From CAZYTO01 sp964650405 (GTDB lineage Bacteria > Acidobacteriota > Thermoanaerobaculia > Gp7-AA8), in NCBI GenBank assembly GCA_964650405.1, contig CAZYTO010000005.1, positions 1 through 55,187 on the forward strand: DNA of 55,187 nucleotides, read 5' to 3'. A program made the translations under genes and the position numbers. The number at the start of each line of letters is the position of its first letter. Position 1 is the stretch's first letter. This document shows positions 41,566 through 49,483 of this stretch, piece after piece. Under the pieces are notes generated by a model. It was not told the DNA's origin. It was given only the letters and a program-made list of their open reading frames with translations, and did not search any database.

Positions 41566-43884
41566 ATGCTGACTACCATCCTCCTCCTTGCCGCCGCCAG
41601 TCTTTCCGCCGCGGGAGCGACCCAGCCGGTCGCCACCGGAGTCCGACTCGACCCGGCCGGCGAGTCCGTGAAGCTCGGCAGTATGCCGCTGGCGTTGCTG
41701 CCGGCACCGGGCGGGGAGAAGCTCGTCGTGGTCCTCAGCGGCTGGCGGGAGCAGGGCATCCAGGTCGTCGACCTCGCCACACACACCGTCACGCAGACGC
41801 TCAAGCAGGACGCGGCGTTCTATGGTGCGGCGTTCTCGCCCGACGGCAAGGCGCTGTACGTCTCCGGCGGCAACGACGACTCGGTCTACTGCTACCGCTG
41901 GGAGAACGGCGCAGCGGCGTTCGACCGCAAGCTCGTCGTGGGCAAGCCGAAGGAGGACAAGAGCGGCTCGCGCTATCCGGCCGGTGTGGCGGTGTCGCGC
42001 AACGGGAAGTACCTCTACATCGTCGAGAACGTGAGCGACGATCTGGCCGTGCTCGATCTGGCGAAGGGGGAGGTGATCGATCGCCTGCCCACCGATCACT
42101 ACCCGTACGCGGTCGAGCTGGCTGCGGACGGGAAAGTCTATGTCTCGGCCTGGGGCGGCAACACCATCGCCACCTTCGGCACGCGTGGCGACGGCACGCT
42201 CTTCCAGACCGGCCGCGTCACGGTCGGGCGCCATCCCTCGGCGTTGCTGGCCAGCCGCTCCGGCGCGCGGCTCTACGTGGCGCTCGGCGGTCTCGATCGC
42301 ATCGCCGTCCTGGACACGAAGCAGAAGAAGATCGTGGCCACGCTCAGCGACGCCGCCCCTTCGACGCCGTCCGAGGGGAGCACGCCGAATGCCCTGGCCC
42401 TGTCGGCCGACGAGTCGAAGCTCTACGTCGCCGAGGGCGACAACAATGCCGTGGCCGTCTTTTCGGTGGCCACTCGCAAGCTTCTCGGACGTATCCCGAC
42501 GGACTGGTATCCGACGGCCGTCCTCAACGCCGGCAGGGAGCTGTTCATCGTCACGGGCAAGGGAGCGGGAAGCCACGCCAATCCGGACGGCCCGACACCC
42601 GGCCAGGGAGTCAACCGGCCGCTCGGGTACGCACTGGGCCTGCTCAACGGCTCGCTGCGGATCGTCGGGAACGACATCCCGGCGGCGCGCCTCGCGGAGT
42701 ATTCGCGACGCGTGGCCGTAGCGAACAACTGGAACCGGCCGCCCGCCGCGCGGCGCTATCCGCCGTTCAAACACGTCGTCTACATCATCAAAGAGAACCG
42801 CACCTACGATCAGGTCTTCGGCGACTTGCCGGAAGGTGACGGCGATCCGTCGCTGGTGTTCTTCCATGACGACTCGACGCCGAATCACCGGGCCCTGGCG
42901 AGGCGCTTCGGCCTCTTCGACCGCTTCTTCACCAACGCCGAGGTCAGCTCGCAGGGACACATCTGGTCGACGGCCGCCTACGTGACGGACTTCGGCGAGA
43001 AGTTCGTGCCCTCGGCGTACTCAGGGAAACGCGGCGCGCTCGACGGCGAGGACGCCGATGAGCCGGCCCGTGGCTTCCTCTGGAACCTCGCCGCGGACAA
43101 GGGCATCCGTTTCCGCGATTACGGCGAGATGATGGCGGCGAACGAAGGCTGGCCGGTCACGCAGAAGGACCTCGGCAGCGACATCAGCCCGACCTATCCG
43201 CCGTTCAACCTGGTCATTCCCGATCAGAAACGGGCCGACGCCTGGATCGAGGAGCTGAAGCAGTTCTCCGCCGACGGGAACATGCCGCAGCTCGAGCTGC
43301 TGCACCTCCCCAGCGACCACACTGCGGGCGGGCGCGAAGGCTTTCACTCGCCGCGCGCGTACATGACCGACAACGACCTGGCCCTCGGCCGCATGGTGGA
43401 GGCGCTGTCGAAGTCGCCGTACTGGCGGGATACGGTGATGTTCGTCCTGGAAGACGACGCCCAGGCCGGACCCGATCACGTCGACTGCCACCGCTCGCCG
43501 CTCCTCGTCATCTCCGCGTACAACCACCCCGGCACCATTCACCGCTTCGCCAACACGACCGACGTCGTTGCGGCGATCGAGGACATCCTCGGCCTGTCCC
43601 GCCTGTCGAAGTTCGACTACTTCAGCCGCTCCCTGGCCGACGTCTTCGCCGCGAAACCGGACCCGACGCCGTTCATCGCCCTGACGCCCACAGCGAGCAC
43701 GGACGAGATGAATCCGAAGAAGACCGCCGCGGGGAGGCTCTCGGAGGCGTTCGATCTCACCGCTCCCGACCGCATCGACGACGCGGCGTTCAACGAGGTG
43801 CTCTGGCTGATGCTGAAAGGCGACGCGCCCCAACCGCCGGTCCGGAGCCTGTCCGGGATGCACGCGGCGATCGCGGGGAAATGA
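41566..43884 (+). CDS. Bifunctional YncE-type propeller / alkaline phosphatase-family protein
   Basis: 772 residues. Signal peptide MLTTILLLAAASLSAAGA. The N-terminal half (about 30-385) is a seven-bladed YncE-like propeller (AAFSPDGKALYVSGGND, GVAVSRNGKYLYIVENVSDDLAVLDLAKGEVIDRL, LALSADESKLYVAEGDNNAVAVFSV). The C-terminal half (about 400-772) is a phosphoesterase of the alkaline phosphatase/phospholipase C superfamily: FKHVVYIIKENRTYDQVFGDL with a Thr in the nucleophile position, then HDDSTPNHRALARRFGLFDRF, LLHLPSDHTAG and MFVLEDDAQAGPDHVDCHRSPLLVIS. This fusion is a known secreted family; the substrate is unknown. The octamer array takes the place of an SD. Confidence 0.88.
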   Translation: MLTTILLLAAASLSAAGATQPVATGVRLDPAGESVKLGSMPLALLPAPGGEKLVVVLSGWREQGIQVVDLATHTVTQTLKQDAAFYGAAFSPDGKALYVSGGNDDSVYCYRWENGAAAFDRKLVVGKPKEDKSGSRYPAGVAVSRNGKYLYIVENVSDDLAVLDLAKGEVIDRLPTDHYPYAVELAADGKVYVSAWGGNTIATFGTRGDGTLFQTGRVTVGRHPSALLASRSGARLYVALGGLDRIAVLDTKQKKIVATLSDAAPSTPSEGSTPNALALSADESKLYVAEGDNNAVAVFSVATRKLLGRIPTDWYPTAVLNAGRELFIVTGKGAGSHANPDGPTPGQGVNRPLGYALGLLNGSLRIVGNDIPAARLAEYSRRVAVANNWNRPPAARRYPPFKHVVYIIKENRTYDQVFGDLPEGDGDPSLVFFHDDSTPNHRALARRFGLFDRFFTNAEVSSQGHIWSTAAYVTDFGEKFVPSAYSGKRGALDGEDADEPARGFLWNLAADKGIRFRDYGEMMAANEGWPVTQKDLGSDISPTYPPFNLVIPDQKRADAWIEELKQFSADGNMPQLELLHLPSDHTAGGREGFHSPRAYMTDNDLALGRMVEALSKSPYWRDTVMFVLEDDAQAGPDHVDCHRSPLLVISAYNHPGTIHRFANTTDVVAAIEDILGLSRLSKFDYFSRSLADVFAAKPDPTPFIALTPTASTDEMNPKKTAAGRLSEAFDLTAPDRIDDAAFNEVLWLMLKGDAPQPPVRSLSGMHAAIAGK

Positions 43885-43885
43885 A

Positions 43886-44407
43886 TCACCGCTCCCGGAA
43901 GAACAAGTCGACGACGATCTCCGGCTTGCGGTGGCCGAGCTGTGTGCCGGTGTAGCGGGCTTCGTACGACATGCCCAGGCGGGCGGCGACGCGCTTCGAC
44001 GGCTCGTTGCCAGGATCGATGATGGCCACGACACGCGGATGTCCGAGGGTCTCCAGCACGTGATGCATGGCCGCGCCGCCGGCTTCGGTCGCGTAGCCGC
44101 GGCCCCACGACTCGCGGGCGAAGATCCAGCCGATCTCCAGGTTGCCGGTCGTCCCCAGCGGCTGCGTGCCGGCGATGCCGATGAGCTGCCCGCTCCCCTT
44201 CTCGATCACCGCTCCCATGCAGACGTCGTGCTCCGCCATGTGCCGGGCCTGGCGGGAGAACCACTCGTCGACCTCCACCTCGCTGTAGGGGAGGCCGGCG
44301 TGGACGTAGTGCATCACGGCCGGATCGCAGGTGAGCTGATAAAACGCGGAGCGGTCGCCGGCGTTCCACGGCCGGATGAGAAGACGGTCAGTCTCGAGTC
44401 CGAACAT
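43886..44407 (-). CDS. GNAT acetyltransferase, RimJ/RimL type
   Basis: 173 residues. ETDRLLIRPWNAGDRSAFYQLTCDPAVMHYV at the start and IGIAGTQPLGTTGNLEIGWIFARESWGRGYATEAGGAAMHHV (about 84-125, with the acetyl-CoA loop WGRGYATEAG) fit the RimJ/RimL group, which acetylates protein N-termini or small amines. RVVAIIDPGNEPSKRVAARLGM is the conserved end. TATCCT lies 8 bp before the ATG, no SD. Its end is 1 bp from the end of the YncE/phosphatase gene. Confidence 0.88.
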   Translation of the reverse strand: MFGLETDRLLIRPWNAGDRSAFYQLTCDPAVMHYVHAGLPYSEVEVDEWFSRQARHMAEHDVCMGAVIEKGSGQLIGIAGTQPLGTTGNLEIGWIFARESWGRGYATEAGGAAMHHVLETLGHPRVVAIIDPGNEPSKRVAARLGMSYEARYTGTQLGHRKPEIVVDLFFRER

Positions 44408-44415
44408 CGGCGGAC

Positions 44416-44421
44416 AGGATA
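44416..44421 (-). promoter_or_regulatory. Candidate -10 (TATCCT) before the GNAT gene
   Basis: Minus-strand TATCCT ends 8 bp before the ATG. Confidence 0.35.
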
Positions 44422-44439
44422 ACGGCTGACGCCGTTTGC

Positions 44440-44518
44440 TGGGTCGCTTATTCGCTTATTCGCCTATTCGCTTATTCGCTTATTCGCTGGTCGCTGATTC
44501 GCTGGTCGCTGTTGCTCA
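44440..44518 (-). repeat. AAGCGAAT octamer array, inverted orientation
   Basis: TCGCTTATTCGCTTATTCGC copies, then TCGCTGATTCGCTGG copies, about ten in total. Together with 41467-41562 it brackets the phosphatase and GNAT genes in inverted orientation. The rest of the gap to 44579 is degenerate TCGCTGGTCGCTG sequence. Confidence 0.8.
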
Positions 44519-44579
44519 TCGTTGTTTGTTAGTCGCGCCGAGGTTGCTGTTCTCTTGATTCGCTGGTCGCTCATTCGGA

Positions 44580-44873
44580 TCAGCATCCGCCGGCCACCTT
44601 CCGATCGACGAGCCGCGGCCCGGCCAGCGCCGCTGCCGCTTCGTCGCGCAGCGCGAGCAGCCGTTTCGCGTAGCCGTAGAAGGCCTGGCCCGTCTCCGTC
44701 AGGCGGAACGGCTCACGCCGGGAGCGGACGAAGAGGGGCCGGCCGGCCTCCTCTTCGAGCTTGGTGATGGCCATGCTCACCGCGGCCTGGGTGCGGAAGA
44801 CTCGCTCAGCCGTGCGCTGCACGCTCCGCTCCTCGGCCAGGCGAACGAACATCTCCAGTTGCTTGAACTCCAT
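44580..44873 (-). CDS. LysR-type HTH-only protein
   Basis: 97 residues, about a third of a normal LysR regulator. It has only the DNA-binding winged helix (MEFKQLEMFVRLAEERSVQRTAERVFRTQAAVSMAITKLEEEAGRPLFVRSRREPFRLTETG cut into helices) and a helical linker, and ends VDRKVAGGC. The inducer-binding domain is absent and no remnant of it follows. It starts 3 bp after the cysH stop, so it is the last gene of the sulfate operon. LysR proteins (CysB, Cbl) regulate sulfur genes in other bacteria, so a regulatory role here is plausible. Could also be a truncated gene. Confidence 0.75.
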   Translation of the reverse strand: MEFKQLEMFVRLAEERSVQRTAERVFRTQAAVSMAITKLEEEAGRPLFVRSRREPFRLTETGQAFYGYAKRLLALRDEAAAALAGPRLVDRKVAGGC

Positions 44874-44876
44874 CGC

Positions 44877-45560
44877 TCACGTCCTGTGCAGGCCGCACTC
44901 GGTCTTGGCGAAGCCCGACCAGCGGCCGGCCCGCGGGTCTTCTCCCGGCTGCACGGGCCGCGTGCAGTACGTGCAGCCGATGCTCGGATAGTTCCGGTCG
45001 TGGAGCGGGTTGTACGGCAGCTCGTGCGATCGAATGTACTCCCACACCTGGGCCGCGCTCCAGTCGGCCAGAGGGTTGGCCTTCCAGAGGCCGAACTTGT
45101 CGTCCCACTCCAGCTTCTTCGCGTTCGCGCGCGTGGGCGCCTGGTCGCGCCGGATGCCCGTCACCCAGGCCTCGAGCGTGGCCAGCTTCGCCTTCAGCGG
45201 CTCGACTTTGCGGATGCCGCAGCAGCGGTCCGGGTCCCGGGACCAGAGCGCGTCGCCATGCGCCGCCGCCTGCTCCTCGGGCGTGAGCGCCGCACGGCAA
45301 CGTTCCACCTCGATGCCGAAGCGTCCCTCGAGGTGATCGATCAGTACGTACGTTTCCGGGAAGAGAAAGTCGGTGTCGAGCGTGAAGACGCGGTACGGCA
45401 GGCCGCTCTTCGCCGCCAGGTCGATGAGCACGATGTCTTCCGGCCCGAAACTGGAGGCGATGGCGATGTGCGAGCCGAAGCGCTCCAGCACGCGGGTGAT
45501 GAGCGTCGCCGCGGTGAGCGATTCCACCTGGTCGAGCTCGAGATCGAGAGTCACGGTCAT
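44877..45560 (-). CDS. cysH: Assimilatory adenylyl-sulfate (APS) reductase, CysH family
   Basis: 227 residues. SSFGPEDIVLIDLA and VFTLDTDFLFPETY are typical of the PAPS/APS reductase fold. The pair Cys113-Cys114 (DRCCGIRKVEPLK) and Cys196-x2-Cys199 (GCTYC) are the four ligands of a [4Fe-4S] cluster, found in APS-using enzymes, and Cys222 in TECGLH is the catalytic thiol. The cluster motif and the lack of an APS kinase in the operon indicate reduction of APS to sulfite with thioredoxin. An AACAACG heptamer array, not an SD, precedes the ATG. Confidence 0.92.
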   Translation of the reverse strand: MTVTLDLELDQVESLTAATLITRVLERFGSHIAIASSFGPEDIVLIDLAAKSGLPYRVFTLDTDFLFPETYVLIDHLEGRFGIEVERCRAALTPEEQAAAHGDALWSRDPDRCCGIRKVEPLKAKLATLEAWVTGIRRDQAPTRANAKKLEWDDKFGLWKANPLADWSAAQVWEYIRSHELPYNPLHDRNYPSIGCTYCTRPVQPGEDPRAGRWSGFAKTECGLHRT

Positions 45561-45562
45561 TT

Positions 45563-45627
45563 CGTTCTCCGTTGTTCGTTGATCGTTGTCGGTTGTGCGC
45601 TGTCCGTTGTTCGTTGGTCGTAGTTAC
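45563..45627 (-). repeat. AACAACG heptamer array upstream of cysH
   Basis: CGTTGTTCGTTGATCGTTGTC on the plus strand, about eight degenerate copies; on the minus strand it reads AACGAACAACGG toward the cysH ATG. Followed by GTTACCCGTTACC repeats to 45660. Same family as 22741-22886. Confidence 0.8.
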
Positions 45628-45661
45628 CGCTGATACCCGTTACCTGTTACCCGTTACCCCC

Positions 45662-46399
45662 TTAGATGAGCTGCACGGCGAGATAGAGCGTGAACAGCGA
45701 TAGGGCCGGCGCGAAGGAGCGGCGCTCGATCCAGGGTGAAAGGAAGACGCCGGCCAGGACTCCCGGGACGAGCCCTGCCAGCACGAGCAGGAAGAGGTGC
45801 GGGTCGAAGCTGCGCTGGCCGATGTGCAGGGCGAAGCTGAGCAGGGCCACGACCCACCCGAAGAGATTGCTCGTGGCGGCGAGCTGCGGCACACCCCAGG
45901 CCGTGACCGTCAGCAGCAGCGGCACGAGCAGGCTTCCGGAGCCGGCGGAAGTGAGGGTCACGAAGCCGCCCACGAGCGCGCCGGTGACGAACAGTGCGCG
46001 GGGATCGGCGCGCTCGCCCTCCGGCGGCGTGGAGACAGCGCCTTTCGGCGCGCGCAGCCACACCGCCACCGTCGTGGCGAAGAGACTGATGGCGACGGCG
46101 CGGCGGATGAACAACTCGCTCGGCGACAAGCCTGCGCGGGCGATGAGCGAGACCACGGCCACGCCGAGGATGCCGCCGAAGACGACGAACCAGCCCTGGC
46201 GGCCGGGCCAGTTGCCGCGCGAACGATGGGCGAGCGAGCCGGCCAGCTTCGAAACGATCAGCGTGGCCAGACCCGTGGTGACGGCCACCGTGGGCTTGTA
46301 GCCCGCCAGGATGAGTAGGGGTGTGAGGAGCGAGCCGCTGCCGATGCCGGTGGCACCGATGAGCGTTCCGCCGAGGAGTCCGAAGGCGATCTCACGCAT
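45662..46399 (-). CDS. TauE/SafE family sulfite/anion transporter
   Basis: 245 residues, about eight hydrophobic segments. GGTLIGATGIGSGSLLTPLLIL at the start and VGGFVTLTSAGSGSLLVPLLL in the middle are the two repeats of the TauE/SafE (UPF0721) family, which moves sulfite, sulfoacetate or other sulfur anions. The ATG overlaps the sat stop by 8 bp (ATGCGTGA), so it is translationally coupled. In this operon it may export excess sulfite or take up a sulfur compound. Direction is not determined by sequence. Confidence 0.88.
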   Translation of the reverse strand: MREIAFGLLGGTLIGATGIGSGSLLTPLLILAGYKPTVAVTTGLATLIVSKLAGSLAHRSRGNWPGRQGWFVVFGGILGVAVVSLIARAGLSPSELFIRRAVAISLFATTVAVWLRAPKGAVSTPPEGERADPRALFVTGALVGGFVTLTSAGSGSLLVPLLLTVTAWGVPQLAATSNLFGWVVALLSFALHIGQRSFDPHLFLLVLAGLVPGVLAGVFLSPWIERRSFAPALSLFTLYLAVQLI

Positions 46400-47468
46400 C
46401 GACGAGCTCCTCTCGGAACGCTTCGCGCAGCGCGTCCGCCACCTCTGGACGGGTGAACTCCTCCGGCAGGGCCACGCCCTCGCGGAGCAGTTGCCGCACC
46501 TGCGTGCCGCTCAGCAGGAGGCGGTCCGCCGCCTCGTGGCCGCACGTCTTCGCGCTGGCCACCCCGCGGCAGCGGTGGCAGTAGAAGACCTCGTCGAAGA
46601 AGAGCGGCTCGATGCCGAGGCGGTCGCGCAGCGAGGCAACGAGGGCCTGCGCGTCGTAGGGACCGTAGTAGCGCCCCACGCCGGCGTGATCGCGGCCGAT
46701 GATGAAGCGCGTGCAGCCGTAGTTGCGGCGGATGATGGCGTGCAGCACGGCCTCGCGCGGTCCGGCATAGCGCATCCAGGCCGGAAGGGGCGTGAAGAGC
46801 ACCCGGTCCGCCGGGAAGTAATTCTCCAGCAGGGCGTGGTAGCAGCGCAGCCGCACCCGGGCCGGGATGTCGTCGTCCTTCGTTTCCCCGACCAGCGGAT
46901 GCACGAGCAGGCCGTCGCCGGTTTCCAGCGCGACGCGCAGAACGTATTCGTGGGCGCGGTGGATGGGGTTGCGGGTCTGGAAGCCGGTGACCCGCGACCA
47001 GCCGCGGCGGGCGATCTCCGCGCGCACCTCCGTGGCCGTGCTCCACTCGATGCCGTTCGCCACCAGCCGCCGGTCGGTTCGCCATTCGACGTCACCGGCG
47101 ACGGCGAATCTTCCGCCGCGGTAGAACGCCGCGACACCCGGATGTTGCTCGTCGTCCGTGCTGTAGATCTTCTTCGCCCACTCGCGGAGCGGGATGGGAT
47201 ACGCCTCGATGAGCCGCAGCGAGCCGGCGATGGCCTCGCGACCCGTGCCGTCGCCGTGGACGAGCGTGAGGGTCGTGTCGTGCGGGAGGTCGTCCGTCTG
47301 CAGCAGGATGGGGATCGGCCATACCTCGCCGCCGGGCAGCGCCAGGCCGTCGACGACCGACCGCGCCTCGTCGAAGGTCATGAAGCGCGTGACCGGGGCG
47401 AAGGCGCCGGTGGCGATGAGGGCGAGGTCGTTCAGCACGCGGGATGAGATGCGGATCGTCTGGGCCAT
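46392..47468 (-). CDS. sat: Sulfate adenylyltransferase (ATP sulfurylase)
   Basis: 358 residues. Dissimilatory/monofunctional type ATP sulfurylase. QTRNPIHRAHE (164-174) and GRDHAG (258-263) are the ATP/sulfate-binding motifs; CHRCRGVASAKTCGHE near 300-315 is the zinc-type Cys cluster of this group. It makes APS from sulfate and ATP, feeding CysH. A good SD (AAGGAG) lies before the ATG. About 137 bp separate it from sir, including GGCATGAG repeats. Confidence 0.94.
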   Translation of the reverse strand: MAQTIRISSRVLNDLALIATGAFAPVTRFMTFDEARSVVDGLALPGGEVWPIPILLQTDDLPHDTTLTLVHGDGTGREAIAGSLRLIEAYPIPLREWAKKIYSTDDEQHPGVAAFYRGGRFAVAGDVEWRTDRRLVANGIEWSTATEVRAEIARRGWSRVTGFQTRNPIHRAHEYVLRVALETGDGLLVHPLVGETKDDDIPARVRLRCYHALLENYFPADRVLFTPLPAWMRYAGPREAVLHAIIRRNYGCTRFIIGRDHAGVGRYYGPYDAQALVASLRDRLGIEPLFFDEVFYCHRCRGVASAKTCGHEAADRLLLSGTQVRQLLREGVALPEEFTRPEVADALREAFREELVDA

Positions 47469-47604
47469 GTCGTCTCTCTCTCTCCTTCGTTTCTCTTCTC
47501 AGATCATGGGAAGAAATCTGTTGTCCGTGCTGCGGGTGCGAAGAAGGCCACCCCAGGCACGCCGCAACAGCCACTCATGCCTCATTGCTCATGCCTCATG
47601 CCGC
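47469..47604. repeat. GGCATGAG repeats between sir and sat
   Basis: CATGCCTCATTGCTCATGCC-type copies (47575-47600) and CACCCCAGGCACGCCGCAAC, like the right arm of the element at 24180-24286. No gene is seen. Confidence 0.55.
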
Positions 47605-49287
47605 TCAGCCTTCCACTCCGTGGGGTACGCGCCCGGGCGAGGGGTCGCGCTCTTCGGCCGCGACGGGCTGCCCGGCCAGGAAGCCGCGGAGCTCGTCGTC
47701 CGTGTGGCGGACGAAGAACTCGCGCAGGCTCTCCCGCGGCGTACGCCGCTCTTCGAATCTCTGCAGGAGCCGCTCGATGGCGGCAGGGACTCCCGTGGCC
47801 GTGCAGCGATAGCCGACCGGCCGGGCGATGGAGGCGTGCAGGCCGACCGCCCCGCCCACGCAGAAGTAGTAGGCGTCGACGAGCTCTCCGTCGACGCGCA
47901 GTTTCTTTCCTTCGATGCCGATGTCGGCGATCCAGTGCTGGCCGCAACTGTTCGGGCATCCGGTGACGTGAATGCGGAGGCCCTCGCCCCAGCCAGGCAG
48001 ACGCTGGTCGAGCTCTTCGACGAGCCAGCGGGCGAAGCCCTTCGTCTCCGTGATGGCCAGCTTGCAGAACTCCGTGCCGGTGCAGGCCACCATGCCGCGC
48101 ACAAACGGAGATGCGTCCACGCGCAGCCCCGCGTCATGAAGCTCGCGCGCGACCGCTTCGGCGTGCCGTTCCGGCACGTGCGGGATGAGCAGGTTCTGCA
48201 GGATGGTCGTGCGGAGCTCGCCGGCGCCGAAGCATTCGGCGAGGTTGGCGGCCGTGCGGAGCTGTGCCGCGGAGATCCGGCCGCGCAGGACCGCTGCGCC
48301 GAGGTAGACGTAGCCGGCCTGTTTCTGCGGGTGGATGCCGACGTGGTCGCGAAAGACGCCCGGCGGCGGAACCTCCGGCACGGCGCGATCGAGCGTAAAG
48401 GGAAGCCGCTGCTGGATCGCCTCGAGCCCCGACTCCGCCGTCCAGCCATGCCGCAGGAAGAGCTGCTTGAGCCGCGCGCGCTCGCGGTTCTCACGCAGGA
48501 CGTCCGCATCGCGAAAGACCTCGGCCACGGCCCGCACGACGGGCACGACCTGCTCCCAGCGCACGAACGCATCGAGTCGCCTGCCGAGGTGCGGTTCGGT
48601 GGAGAGGCCGCCGGCGAGACGAAGCGAGAAGCCGATCTCGCCGTTCGGCGCCCGCACCGCGGTCAGGCCCACGTCGTTGATCTCCGGATACGAGCACCAG
48701 ACGCTGCAGCCAGTGATGGTCACCTTGAACTTGCGGGGCAGGTTGTAGAGCTCGGCGTTGCCGACCAGCGCGCGCGTCGCCTCGAGCGCCAGCGGCGAGG
48801 CGTCGGCGAGCTCGTGTCCGTCGATGCCCGCCAGCGGGCAGCCGGTGATGTTGCGCGTGTCGTCGCCGCACGATCCCATCGTGGTCAGGCCATGGCGCCA
48901 GAGGAGGTCGAGCAGGTCGGGCAGCGCCTCGGCCGTCACCCAGTGGAGTTGCACGTTCTGGCGGACGGTGATGTCGGCGATGCCGTGCGCATACCGGTCG
49001 GCCGCTTCGGCGATGGCCTGCACCTGCGGCGCGGTGAGCAGTCCGTTCGTCACGCGGATGCGGGTCATGAAGTACGGCGTCGACTTCCCTTCGCCGCCCT
49101 TCCCGCCCACCACCCCGGCGCCGTCGCCCTGGGTGTAGACGCCCCACCAGCGCAGGTACGTCCCGATCCACTCCGGCGGGATGGCCTCGAAGCCGCGCCG
49201 CGCGTACGCGCGCAGCTCGTCCAGCGCCTCCCACGGATTCTTCTCGCGCTTCAGTCGTTCGACTCGTTGTGTCTTCGTCTCGGTCAT
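47605..49287 (-). CDS. sir: Ferredoxin-type sulfite (or nitrite) reductase
   Basis: 560 residues from ATG 49287; the longer reading translates the leader hairpins. Siroheme/[4Fe-4S] reductase with two ferredoxin-like halves (TRIRVTNGLLTAPQVQAIAEAADRY, then TVRQNVQLHWV). The cluster Cys are ACTGTEFC around residue 400 and CPNSC around residue 442 (C-x5-C and C-x3-C). TGCSVWCSYPEINDVGL is typical. Operon context with sat and cysH makes sulfite reduction to sulfide more likely than nitrite reduction. No SD is seen; a hairpin ends 11 bp before the ATG. First structural gene behind the polycysteine leader. Confidence 0.9.
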   Translation of the reverse strand: MTETKTQRVERLKREKNPWEALDELRAYARRGFEAIPPEWIGTYLRWWGVYTQGDGAGVVGGKGGEGKSTPYFMTRIRVTNGLLTAPQVQAIAEAADRYAHGIADITVRQNVQLHWVTAEALPDLLDLLWRHGLTTMGSCGDDTRNITGCPLAGIDGHELADASPLALEATRALVGNAELYNLPRKFKVTITGCSVWCSYPEINDVGLTAVRAPNGEIGFSLRLAGGLSTEPHLGRRLDAFVRWEQVVPVVRAVAEVFRDADVLRENRERARLKQLFLRHGWTAESGLEAIQQRLPFTLDRAVPEVPPPGVFRDHVGIHPQKQAGYVYLGAAVLRGRISAAQLRTAANLAECFGAGELRTTILQNLLIPHVPERHAEAVARELHDAGLRVDASPFVRGMVACTGTEFCKLAITETKGFARWLVEELDQRLPGWGEGLRIHVTGCPNSCGQHWIADIGIEGKKLRVDGELVDAYYFCVGGAVGLHASIARPVGYRCTATGVPAAIERLLQRFEERRTPRESLREFFVRHTDDELRGFLAGQPVAAEERDPSPGRVPHGVEG

Positions 49288-49298
49288 AAAAGGAAATG

Positions 49299-49314
49299 CC
49301 CGCGTTTCCGCGGG
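49299..49314 (-). terminator. Second hairpin before sir
   Basis: On the minus strand CCCGCG-GAAA-CGCGGG, followed by CATTTCCTTTT. It has a GNRA-type loop and lies just before the sir ATG. It could be a second terminator, a pause, or a structure that affects initiation at sir. Confidence 0.5.
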
Positions 49315-49340
49315 CCTCTTCGTTTCGGGAGAAATGAAAA

Positions 49341-49372
49341 AGCCCACCGCCGGTGCACTCCGGCGGTGGGCT
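49341..49372 (-). terminator. Rho-independent terminator (attenuator) upstream of sir
   Basis: Minus strand: AGCCCACCGCCGG, loop AGTGCA, CCGGCGGTGGGCT, then TTTTC. The 13-bp stem is perfect and the T tract follows at once. No minus-strand gene ends just upstream except the short Cys-rich ORF, so this terminator sits inside the leader of the sulfate operon. Confidence 0.88.
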
Positions 49373-49429
49373 GTCGTCGATGAACGTTGTTGCTTACGTC
49401 GTCAGAGCAGACCTCGCGCCGGGAGTGCC
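49355..49429 (-). promoter_or_regulatory. Predicted antiterminator pairing
   Basis: GCACTCCCGGCG (minus strand, 49428-49417, codons 16-19 of the leader ORF) can pair with CGCCGGAGTGC (49365-49355, 5' arm and loop of the terminator): 11 base pairs with one bulged C. A second pairing joins GTTGCTGTAC in the Cys codons (49447-49438) to GTAAGCAAC just after the stop codon (9 bp, one bulge). This would sequester the first segment in a loop when no ribosome is present. Confidence 0.7.
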
Positions 49430-49473
49430 ATGGAGGTACAGCAACAGGCGCACATACGGCTCGGGTTACTCAT
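49402..49473 (-). CDS. Polycysteine leader peptide of the sulfate operon
   Basis: 23 codons, ATG 49473 to TGA 49402, beginning MSNPSRMCACCC. Cys is encoded at codons 8, 10, 11 and 12. Stalling here when Cys-tRNA is scarce would leave the antiterminator segment (codons 16-19) free. Passage to the stop codon would cover it and allow the terminator. ATG at codon 7 is an alternative start (MCACCC). No SD; a promoter -10 ends 10 bp before the ATG, so translation may be near-leaderless. Similar polycysteine short ORFs attenuate sulfur genes in mycobacteria. Confidence 0.75.
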   Translation of the reverse strand: MSNPSRMCACCCTSMALPARGLL

Positions 49474-49483
49474 CGCGGGGACG

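Noticed and set aside
49373..49401. Known sulfur riboswitch (SAM type) upstream of sir
   Set aside because: The leader before the terminator is short and consists mostly of the Cys-rich ORF. I could not find the conserved SAM-I or SAM-II core.
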